Source: 20CM-2-55-15 sp964633285
Lineage (GTDB): Bacteria > Acidobacteriota > Terriglobia > 20CM-2-55-15
Assembly (NCBI GenBank): GCA_964633285.1
Contig: CAZWGA010000006.1
Coordinates: 1 to 64,000 of the forward strand
Length of the DNA stretch: 64,000 nt
Reading direction: 5' to 3'
The notes beneath the pieces are model-generated. The model was given only the letters and a program-made list of their open reading frames with translations. It did not search any database and had not been told where the DNA came from. Below, piece by piece: positions 43,534-51,195 of the stretch. A program made the position numbers and the translations under genes. Positions within the stretch are counted from its first letter, which is position 1. Every line of letters begins with the position of its first letter.

Positions 43534-45117
43534 TTATTTTCGCAGGAAGGCGAGGAGTTGACGTTCTTCGCCGTTGGGATCGTTCACGACTTTGCATTCT
43601 TTGTTGAGGAGCATCGTGGCACGTTTTGAAATGTCGAAGGCGGGCCAGTTCGGAAGACCCTTGTGATTGGGATTTCCGGTGCGTGCGAAAGTCGTCCAGG
43701 CTGTGCTCATTCGGTCCTGAAGGGCGTATCGGTCTTCGCCTTCGCCGGTCATGCCTTTGGCTTCGTCCACGTTGGACATCGCGAATGGAATGTCGAGGGT
43801 GTGGAACGATTTGAGTTTTCCTCCGCTCACCGGTGATTGCCACGTGAAGTAGTACATATACACAGGCGCTTTCTGCACCGACTTGCGCTCCGCTTCGGTC
43901 ACCACAGCGGAGCGGAAATTGTCGGACGCGAGAATGAGACTGTAGTCGAGATTCTTCAGACCCGGCCGTCCTTTTTTGTATGCGGCGATCACTTTGTCGG
44001 CGTTGGCATCGTCGGTGCGTAGTGCTTGTTTAACGTTATTCCGGAGAGCGGCGTCATCGAGCGCATCGTATTTGGTGTTCGGAAAGAAAGTGACTTCGTA
44101 TTCCGTGGTTCCGATGAGCACTGGAATGTCCGCCGACAACGCGGGCGCCGTGGGATCGAATGGCCCATCGATCAGTGTCCTTCCATCCAGTACGGGACCA
44201 AAACCGAGCGCGGCTCCGCCACCTCCCGGACCGCCAACCGCTGCTTCGATCAGTTGGGCCATCGGCATGGATTGAAGCTGGTCGACATTCTTTGCTCCGG
44301 CCTTTGCCAGAAACGCTTCAGCGGATTTTGTTGCGGCATCTTTCGGAGTGCCTCTCAATGCAGAGCCGCTTTGAATAATGGCGCGATGAAACAAACCTTT
44401 GGCTCCCGGCATCGCCAGCAGCGTACTCACTTTTCCTGCGCCGCCGGACTGGCCGAAGATCGTGACGTTGTTCGGATCGCCGCCGAATTTCGCGATGTTG
44501 TCTTTCACCCAATTCAGCGCCGCTATGATGTCGAGTTGGCCGATGTTGCTCGAGTTCGCATATTTCTCGCCGCCAATTCCGGCGATATACAGGTAACCGA
44601 ACGCATTCAGCCGATGATTGATCGTCACCGCGACGACATCGCGCCTGCGGGCCACGTTGGTGCCGTCGTACATCGTGTAGCACCCATTGCCGCTGAAAAA
44701 TCCTCCGCCGTGCAGCCAGACCATCACCGGACGTTGGCCCGTCAGACTATTTGTCCAGACGTTGAGAGCAAGACAGTCTTCACCGACCGTCAGTTTCGGA
44801 ATCGTTGTTGCCACTTCCGCGATTTCCGTATGCGGGCCTTGAGGGGCTTCCTGTCCCCACTCCACAGTGTCTTTCACTCCGGTCCACGCAGCCGGCTTGA
44901 CAGGCGGCATGAACCGGTTCGCTCCCGCCGTCGAAGCGCCGTAACGAATGCCCTTAAAGGCCTGGACCTTATCTATCGTCAGCCCGCGAATCTTGCCCGC
45001 GGCCGTTTCGACGATGGGACCGGATTTGGTCTCCGCGCTCCACGCCTTACGGCTTCCAATGATCAGAGCTGCTGCGCCGGTACCGAGAAATTCTCGCCGA
45101 TTGATTCTGTCGTTCAT
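43534..45117 (-). CDS. Tat-exported type B carboxylesterase
   Basis: A 527-aa esterase starting at ATG 45117, with GGAG about 10 nt upstream. The N terminus NRREFLGTGAAALIIG is a twin-arginine signal. The alpha/beta-hydrolase domain has the oxyanion motif WLHGGGFFSGNG, nucleophile FGQSGGAGKV, Glu in IGTTEYEVTF and His in SFHTLDIPF. It hydrolyses esters in the periplasm. It follows a dihaem cytochrome c gene by 43 nt. Confidence 0.92.
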   Translation of the reverse strand: MNDRINRREFLGTGAAALIIGSRKAWSAETKSGPIVETAAGKIRGLTIDKVQAFKGIRYGASTAGANRFMPPVKPAAWTGVKDTVEWGQEAPQGPHTEIAEVATTIPKLTVGEDCLALNVWTNSLTGQRPVMVWLHGGGFFSGNGCYTMYDGTNVARRRDVVAVTINHRLNAFGYLYIAGIGGEKYANSSNIGQLDIIAALNWVKDNIAKFGGDPNNVTIFGQSGGAGKVSTLLAMPGAKGLFHRAIIQSGSALRGTPKDAATKSAEAFLAKAGAKNVDQLQSMPMAQLIEAAVGGPGGGGAALGFGPVLDGRTLIDGPFDPTAPALSADIPVLIGTTEYEVTFFPNTKYDALDDAALRNNVKQALRTDDANADKVIAAYKKGRPGLKNLDYSLILASDNFRSAVVTEAERKSVQKAPVYMYYFTWQSPVSGGKLKSFHTLDIPFAMSNVDEAKGMTGEGEDRYALQDRMSTAWTTFARTGNPNHKGLPNWPAFDISKRATMLLNKECKVVNDPNGEERQLLAFLRK

Positions 45118-45160
45118 TCCGCCTGCTCCTTCTGCTGAATTCATTTTTCGCGAAATCTTA

Positions 45161-46111
45161 TCACTTCGCTGGATCCAGTGATCCGACGTAGGCCGCGATG
45201 GCAATGATGTCGTTGTCGGTCAGATTGGCCACGGGTTTCTTCATCAACGCGCTGTCACCGCCGGCGCGGCCGCCTTCCTTGAACAGATATAACTGGCGCG
45301 CGATGTAAATCGGATGCAGACCCGCGATTCTTGGCACATTGCCTAATCCCTGGAGCGAATCGCCGTGACAGATCGTGCAGTTGACGGATTTGCCGGAGCC
45401 GCCGCTCTTCACGAACGCTTCACCTTTCTTGATGCTGCCCGGCGGAACATATGCAGTAAATCCGGAGTGCGGATCGCGCTTGGTCGCTCTCGATTGATCC
45501 ATCGGCAGCGTGATGATTCGGTTTCCCAGCGGCTCCATTTCCTTCTCTTTGCCCGGCACAACGAAACGCATGCGCCCGCCGCCAACAAACGTCTTCGGTA
45601 CCATGGAGGCTTCAACAACTTTTGTCCACGCCACGGGCTTGAGTTTTTCGAACCACTCGCCGGCCGTCCGGATTTCTTCGTCCGACAGCGCCGCGGCAAT
45701 CATGTTCATGCGATTCGGTTCCTTGCGCGCGCCGCTCTTGAAATCCGCGACCTGCCGCCGGATATATTCGGCTTTCAAACCCGCCATGTCCGCCGATTCG
45801 GGATGTCCGACGCCATTCATAAGATGACAGGCGCCGCACGCGAGCGCATCACCGTGTCCGTGCTGAACGATCTGCGGCGCGGGCGGATGTTCCTGCGGAA
45901 ACCAGTCGGGAGGGTTCGCGAGATCGTCGATTTGCGCCTGCGTGTAGTTCTTCGCCGCGTTGGGTATTCCTTTCGGCCCCGGTTCCTCGGCCGGAAGATC
46001 GCCGTTCTTTACCGGAAATGCCCACGAACGGTCCGGCGCCCCGCGCTGCTGAGACTGAACTCCAATGGAAAAGGCGCCAACACACACCACGATGCATAGA
46101 ATTTTCTTCAT
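45161..46111 (-). CDS. Dihaem cytochrome c
   Basis: A 316-aa protein with a signal peptide (1-20) and two CxxCH haem sites, C92-GA-C95-H96 and a second CTICH near residue 243, each in its own small helical domain. Candidate axial Met residues follow both. A good GGGAGGG ribosome site precedes ATG 46111. It diverges from a sulfite-oxidase-like gene and is a likely electron acceptor for it, as in SorA/SorB pairs. Confidence 0.9.
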   Translation of the reverse strand: MKKILCIVVCVGAFSIGVQSQQRGAPDRSWAFPVKNGDLPAEEPGPKGIPNAAKNYTQAQIDDLANPPDWFPQEHPPAPQIVQHGHGDALACGACHLMNGVGHPESADMAGLKAEYIRRQVADFKSGARKEPNRMNMIAAALSDEEIRTAGEWFEKLKPVAWTKVVEASMVPKTFVGGGRMRFVVPGKEKEMEPLGNRIITLPMDQSRATKRDPHSGFTAYVPPGSIKKGEAFVKSGGSGKSVNCTICHGDSLQGLGNVPRIAGLHPIYIARQLYLFKEGGRAGGDSALMKKPVANLTDNDIIAIAAYVGSLDPAK

Positions 46112-46158
46112 AGACCCTCCCGGAAATTGGCGACAGTGTACAACGGTATGGCATCCTG

Positions 46159-47508
46159 ATGAACATGCTCACCCGCAGACAGTTCGTGTCATCGCTGGCG
46201 GCCGGTTTGTTGTGGCCGCAAAAACCGGAAAACATGATCGTGCGTTCGGTCCGGCCGGAAGATCTCGAAATGCCGCTCTCAGGTTTTCTCGACTTCATCA
46301 CGCCCATCGACAAGTTTTTCGTTCGCACGCATGTCGCCGTGCCGAAGGTTGAGCTTGCAGACTGGCGTTTGAAAGTTGAAGGACACGTTGCCAACCCGAT
46401 GGTTTTCTCGATGGACGCATTAAGGAAGATGCCGCCGGTGGAGTTGATAAGCGTTCTGGAATGCTCGGGAAATGGGCGCTCTTTCTATGAGCCTCCTGTC
46501 CCCGGATTGCAATGGCAGAACGGAGCGGTCGGCAACGGACGCTGGCGCGGAGCCCGGTTGGCGGATGTGTTGAAGCACGCGGGTGTAAAAGCCGGTGCGG
46601 TCGAAGTATTGTTCGATGGAGCGGATGTTCCACTTGGGTTGATGGAAGATTTTCAGAGATCGATTCCGCTGAAGAAGGCCCTCGATCCAAACACGATCCT
46701 TGCTTACGAGATGAATGGAGAAACGCTGCCGGTCAAGCACGGCTATCCGCTGCGCTGCGTCGTGCCCGGCTGGGCGGGAAATTCGTGGATCAAATGGGTG
46801 ACCGCCATTCGAGTGCTGAATGAACCTGCGAATGGATTCTGGATGAAAAATGCGTATTTGTATCCGGAGAAGCCAGTCGTGTCCGGGAGCGCTGTTCCAC
46901 CGGAAACGATGCGTCCGGTGACGAGCCTTCGCGTCAAAAGCATCATTGGGTCTCCGCGAAATCTCAACGACGTGGAAATTGGGAAAGCGGCGTCCGTGAC
47001 CGGGGCCGCCTGGAGCGGCGATGCCGGTCCCGTTGTGGGAGTTGATGTCAGTCTTGATGCCGGCCGCACGTGGAAGCCGGCTCGATTGACCGGCCAGGCC
47101 ACGCGTTTCGGTTGGCGCCTTTGGAAATACTCCTGGATACCTCAAGACGAACGTTTCTATCGAATACTTGCGCGTGCGCGTGACGCCAGTGGTGATGCTC
47201 AACCTGTTATCCCCGAGTGGAACCCGTCGGGATATCTTTGGAACGTTGTTCCGCGTGTCGAAGTCGAGAGCGTGAAGAATGTTCGAACCGGAAACGTAAT
47301 TGCCGACGGCGTACGGCCTCCCGCTCCGGAGAGCTTGTCAGGATGTCTCGTCTGCCATGGCCGTGATGTGATCGAGCAACAACGGCTGACGCGACAACAG
47401 TGGAATCGTGAAGTGACCAAAATGATCAACTGGGGCGCGAAACCAATTCTCGGCTCAGATCTCGAAACTCTCCTCGACTATCTCCTCAAGATCGCCGGTC
47501 CCCGCTAG
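46159..47508 (+). CDS. Sulfite-oxidase-family molybdoenzyme with C-terminal haem motif
   Basis: A 449-aa protein with a Tat signal (TRRQFVSSLAAGLL). The molybdopterin domain has RTHVAVP, the Mo-ligating C102 in VLECSGNGRSFY, and HGYPLRCVVPGWAGNSWIKW. A dimerisation domain follows, then a short tail with C396-LV-C399-H400, a single c-type haem site. Sulfite oxidation is the family prototype, but many relatives act on other substrates. Intramolecular electron transfer to the fused haem, then to the divergent dihaem cytochrome, is a reasonable model. Confidence 0.88.
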   Translation: MNMLTRRQFVSSLAAGLLWPQKPENMIVRSVRPEDLEMPLSGFLDFITPIDKFFVRTHVAVPKVELADWRLKVEGHVANPMVFSMDALRKMPPVELISVLECSGNGRSFYEPPVPGLQWQNGAVGNGRWRGARLADVLKHAGVKAGAVEVLFDGADVPLGLMEDFQRSIPLKKALDPNTILAYEMNGETLPVKHGYPLRCVVPGWAGNSWIKWVTAIRVLNEPANGFWMKNAYLYPEKPVVSGSAVPPETMRPVTSLRVKSIIGSPRNLNDVEIGKAASVTGAAWSGDAGPVVGVDVSLDAGRTWKPARLTGQATRFGWRLWKYSWIPQDERFYRILARARDASGDAQPVIPEWNPSGYLWNVVPRVEVESVKNVRTGNVIADGVRPPAPESLSGCLVCHGRDVIEQQRLTRQQWNREVTKMINWGAKPILGSDLETLLDYLLKIAGPR

Positions 47509-47580
47509 GAACAAGACACTACCGGCCTTTTACAACTCTTGACAATCCACGCGACATCCCTCTCGTCCAAATACGGCGCT

Positions 47581-48708
47581 ATGAAAACAATTCGTGAATC
47601 TATCGGGTTTCTGATGGCGGCGTCATCGATTGTGGGTCTGCTGGTGCTGGCAACATGGAGTGTGCACGCCAGTCATCATCTGGTTGAGGAAATGAAAGCG
47701 CCTCAAGCAGGCGCGTCGTCAGTGACGGAGGAATCTGCAGCGGATTCCAACTGGAAACAGACCCTGGCTGATTTGGAGAAGCGCGTGGATCTCCTCGAGC
47801 GGGCACAAAAGATGCCGGAACTCATAGCGCGCGAGGGCGCGTCGAGCGTGGCCCTGGTTATCGGCGAATACATCTGGACCGATCGTTCCGGCCGGCGGCC
47901 GCTGCGGTATCAAGGCCTCGATGAATCCGGCGCACCCCTGCGCGATCCGCGAGGAGCGGAGATCGTGGCCTTCGAAGGTTCCGGTCCTGTGGTCGTGCGG
48001 GATTTCGGAGGCACGGGATTTCTTCTGAATTCCGGCCAGATGTTGACCAGCGGGTTCATTCTCGCGCCCTGGGCGGAAGATCCACTTCTCGATGAGTCCG
48101 AGGAGCCCGAGGTCGTTCCGTCTATTCGATTGCTGCACGCGTATCTTCCGGGTCACGCCCAGCCTTTCGATGTGAAGATTGAACATGCAGCGGAAGACGC
48201 CGGCAAGATTCTATGTTCCCTTCACGGCAGCGACGTTCCCAAACAAGGCCTTCATCTTGATTTTGAAGCGCCTGTTGAGACAGGTGAGGCGCTCATCGCC
48301 ATCGGATATCCCGGTGGAGTGAGTCTGCTCGTTTCGCGTGCTCCGGATGACGTGAAAAGGGATCTCTTCAAATTCGGTCCCAACAATACCGATGAAGTGG
48401 CGAGCATGCTTGCACAACGCGGACTCATCCAGCCCGTGGTCATGCAGGGCCGCGTCAGCGGAAAGCAGGACGGAAAAATCTTCTACGACATGTTGAGCGC
48501 GCTCGGCACCACGGGCGGCCCCCTCCTCAATGCTCACGGCAAAGTTGTAGCGATGAGTCAGGCCGTCCTTCCCGCTTATCCATCGTTCAACTTCGCCGTG
48601 CCTGTGAAGAATTTTCAGTCCTGGCTAAGAGAAATTGGACTTGAGCCGGGCCGCGACGCGTTGACTGCCGACAGCTTCAGGCCCGATGCCAAATCGATTC
48701 ACAGATGA
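47581..48708 (+). CDS. Trypsin-fold (HtrA-like) membrane-anchored protein lacking catalytic residues
   Basis: A 375-aa protein with an N-terminal membrane anchor (8-28), a coiled coil (56-80), then a trypsin-like double barrel (about 84-350). GTGFLLNSGQMLTSGFI (144-160) is where proteases have T-N/A-A-H-V, but the His is absent. GTTGGPLLN (309-317) aligns with GNSGGP and has Thr for the catalytic Ser. It thus looks like a pseudoprotease with a scaffolding or sensing role. The start at ATG 47581 is chosen because the hydrophobic anchor follows directly. Its 3' end overlaps the ankyrin gene antisense by 84 nt. Confidence 0.72.
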   Translation: MKTIRESIGFLMAASSIVGLLVLATWSVHASHHLVEEMKAPQAGASSVTEESAADSNWKQTLADLEKRVDLLERAQKMPELIAREGASSVALVIGEYIWTDRSGRRPLRYQGLDESGAPLRDPRGAEIVAFEGSGPVVVRDFGGTGFLLNSGQMLTSGFILAPWAEDPLLDESEEPEVVPSIRLLHAYLPGHAQPFDVKIEHAAEDAGKILCSLHGSDVPKQGLHLDFEAPVETGEALIAIGYPGGVSLLVSRAPDDVKRDLFKFGPNNTDEVASMLAQRGLIQPVVMQGRVSGKQDGKIFYDMLSALGTTGGPLLNAHGKVVAMSQAVLPAYPSFNFAVPVKNFQSWLREIGLEPGRDALTADSFRPDAKSIHR

Positions 48709-50190
48709 AGCGTGATCGGCGCCGGCGTTGAGTAAGGCATCGATGACGCCGCAATAATCATCATCCGCATCGCGGCAGTGTTTCGAGCCGTGAGCGGCCC
48801 ATCCCAATGGCGATGTGCCGAACGTGCGATCGCGAGCGTTCGCGGGAGCATGGAAACTCAACAGGAGTTGCGTCATCTCCACGTGCCCATGCCAGGCTGC
48901 CGCATGAAGGGCCGTTGCGCCACTTTCACCGAAAGCCCCTGGATCGAATCCCAGCCTGGCCATGAATCGCACCGCTTCGATTTCGTTTTTGCCCGCCGCG
49001 GTAATGAGCAGTTCCTGATCTTCGCCGGTTAAGGTTTTCAGGACTTCCGGTCTTGTCCGGATGATTTCGTGAGCAGCTTCCACATCCATGCTGCGGCACG
49101 CTCCGATCAATCGATCTGCCGGTCTTACGTCTTTTGCATGCGCGCCGAACGCCACAAGGACATTCGCGACAGGACGATTGCCGGCGCGGACTGCGAGAAA
49201 GTAAGGCGTTTTGCCATCCGCGCGCCGCACATCGGGATCCGCGCCATGAGTCAGAAAGAACTCAACGGGCTTCGTGTCGCTGCCCCACACGGCAAGATGA
49301 TGCAGCGGTGAATCATGACTGGTATCGGACCAATCCGGCTGGACCCCGCGCCGAATCAGCATCTCCCAGATCATGACGTTGTAATCCTGATTCGGGGGAT
49401 ACGCGGGCCGGTATAAGTCTCGCGGCAAGGTATTCGGCGCGAGCAGTCGATCCCGATATCGAGATGCTCCGGCCGATGTTCGCCGCTGCATTTCTTCGAC
49501 GGCTGCAGGATCTTCAAAAATATCGCGCAAAGCTTTATCGAAGCCTTCGCTGTTTTTGGGAATCCCCCAGAACGCTTGCCTTGTAGCGTGATTACCGCTC
49601 ATTCCGGACGGGAGCGCCCCGCGTTGATACAACAACAATGCCAGCGAGCGATTTCCGTTGATGCTTGCGCGATACAACGCTGTCGCTGTATCTACGCCGC
49701 GATCCAGCAGAAGCGTGACGCATTCAACAATCCCTGCGGCGTACCGCTCGCTGAGCCGATGGAGAGGCGAGGCACTCGCGTAAAGAAGCGGGCTCCAGCC
49801 ATCGACAGGATTGCTCACGGAATCCGGTTCCTGGTCCATGTGGTGACGAACCGCATCGGCGTCACCGATCGCACACGCCGCGTGGATACTATTCCCGGCA
49901 AGATCCGGAAAATGTTTCGATTCCTGCCGGGCCGCAGCCAACCCGCCACTCCGTACTGCGGCAAGAAACCGCGCGAGCGGCGCATCGTGCCGCTTTAACG
50001 CGCTCCAGTTTTCGTATCCATTTTCGCGCGCCAGAGCCTGATGAATGTCCGCAAGCTGGATTTCGTCCGGATTCAACCGCGGCAACTGCGCCCGCATGCG
50101 CGCGAGGGCGGACGCGTCGCCGGCGCGGCACTGCTTCAAAATCGTTTTAGCTTCTTTGCGTAGAAATTCGAGACTGAGTGGATCAGACAT
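48625..50190 (-). CDS. Ankyrin-repeat protein
   Basis: A 521-aa protein, start ATG 50190 after a GGAGGT ribosome site. An N-terminal helical region (SLEFLRKEAKTILKQCRAG, then a second block ending ALARENGYENWSALKRH) precedes ankyrin repeats spread over about 95-510. Clear examples are DSPLHHLAVWGSDTKPVEFFLTHGADPD and ATALHAAAWHGHVEMTQLLLSF. No signal peptide is present, so it is cytoplasmic and probably protein-binding. The last 28 codons lie antisense to the pseudoprotease gene. Confidence 0.85.
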   Translation of the reverse strand: MSDPLSLEFLRKEAKTILKQCRAGDASALARMRAQLPRLNPDEIQLADIHQALARENGYENWSALKRHDAPLARFLAAVRSGGLAAARQESKHFPDLAGNSIHAACAIGDADAVRHHMDQEPDSVSNPVDGWSPLLYASASPLHRLSERYAAGIVECVTLLLDRGVDTATALYRASINGNRSLALLLYQRGALPSGMSGNHATRQAFWGIPKNSEGFDKALRDIFEDPAAVEEMQRRTSAGASRYRDRLLAPNTLPRDLYRPAYPPNQDYNVMIWEMLIRRGVQPDWSDTSHDSPLHHLAVWGSDTKPVEFFLTHGADPDVRRADGKTPYFLAVRAGNRPVANVLVAFGAHAKDVRPADRLIGACRSMDVEAAHEIIRTRPEVLKTLTGEDQELLITAAGKNEIEAVRFMARLGFDPGAFGESGATALHAAAWHGHVEMTQLLLSFHAPANARDRTFGTSPLGWAAHGSKHCRDADDDYCGVIDALLNAGADHASSVNRFGIGPEAVGSQRVAARLKSNFS

Positions 50191-50331
50191 GCTACGACCT
50201 CCGTTAGCGCCCTTGTCCGCACCCTGGGGCAGAAGGTTCGTAAATAATTTGCAACAAATCAGACCAGGCGGGACATTCCCTTTCCGCGGACGGGATGCGC
50301 CCTGTCGCGCACTCCCGCACTCTACCACAGG

Positions 50332-50418
50332 GAATTCGTGTCAGAGGCCTAAATCACCCAAATTAATTCCTCCTGCTCGACTCTGATTTGGGTGGTTTAG
50401 GCCTCTGACACCGAATTA
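50332..50418. repeat. Long imperfect inverted repeat
   Basis: The left arm (50332-50366) and right arm (50384-50418) are nearly perfect reverse complements: GTGTCAGAGGCCTAAA is exact in both, with two mismatches further in and a one-base bulge outside. The loop of about 17 nt contains TCCTCCTGCTCGACTC. The right arm includes the stop codon of the SDR gene. It has no T-run. It could be a REP/MITE-like element or a processing and termination hairpin. Confidence 0.7.
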
Positions 50419-51195
50419 CTGGCCGCGTTTGTGATTGATGAAGCGGATGAGACCGGAGACCGAGCGGGCGGGGAGAATTCGCGCGACGAGGACGAAGAGA
50501 CGGTTGATCAGGCCCGGAACCACAATGTGTTTTCCGCGGAGCGTTTCTTCATAGGCGATATGGGCGGCGGATTCCGCCGTCATGCCGGAGTGTTTACTTT
50601 TCTCCGTGATGCCGGCGCGTGTGCGGAATTCGGTTTGTGTAACGCCGGGGCAAAACACGGTGACGGTCACTCCTGTTCCTTCAAGCTCAGTTTGCAGCGC
50701 CGATGAAAATGAAAGCAGGAAAGCCTTGCATGCGGAATAAACGGATTGAAAGGGAACCGGCGCCCACGAATACACGGATGCGACGTTCAATACTCTTCCG
50801 CTTCGGCGCTCAACCATTCCCGGAAGCACGTATCGAGTGAGCTTGAGTGCGGCCGACAACTGAACGTTCACCAGTTCGACGTTTAGATCGACGTCGGTTG
50901 AACCGAATTCTCCGTGGATGCCGAATCCGGCATTGTTGACGAGAACTTCATAGCGCCGCGGTTTCGCGGCCAGTGCCGCGATGAGAGTATCGATCGATTC
51001 CATCTGTGCGAGATCTGCCGAAACCGCATCGGTTTCGACTCGATGTTTGCCGGCGCATTCCGCAGCGACGTTTTGCAATGCGTCTATATTTCTGCCGGTA
51101 AGAAAAACATGGAATCCCCCGGCGGCGAACTCGAAAGCCAGGGCCTTTCCGATGCCGGATGAAGCACCGGTGATGATGGCCCATCGATCACTCAT
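50416..51195 (-). CDS. Short-chain dehydrogenase/reductase beside alkyl-DHAP synthase
   Basis: A 259-aa classical SDR. It has TGASSGIGKALA, an Arg-containing TGRN after strand 2 suggesting NADPH, NNAGFG, catalytic Ser in NVASVYS and Y-S-A-C-K. A hydrophobic C-terminal stretch (LINRLFVLVARILPARSVSGL) may attach it to the membrane, as in acyl/alkyl-DHAP reductases and 3-ketosphinganine-type SDRs. ATG overlaps the upstream alkyl-DHAP synthase stop by 4 nt, which fits a next-step reductase. Confidence 0.87.
   Translation of the reverse strand: MSDRWAIITGASSGIGKALAFEFAAGGFHVFLTGRNIDALQNVAAECAGKHRVETDAVSADLAQMESIDTLIAALAAKPRRYEVLVNNAGFGIHGEFGSTDVDLNVELVNVQLSAALKLTRYVLPGMVERRSGRVLNVASVYSWAPVPFQSVYSACKAFLLSFSSALQTELEGTGVTVTVFCPGVTQTEFRTRAGITEKSKHSGMTAESAAHIAYEETLRGKHIVVPGLINRLFVLVARILPARSVSGLIRFINHKRGQ

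Noticed and set aside
47539..47544. TTGACA as -35 box for the pseudoprotease gene
   Set aside because: No acceptable -10 lies 15-19 nt downstream.
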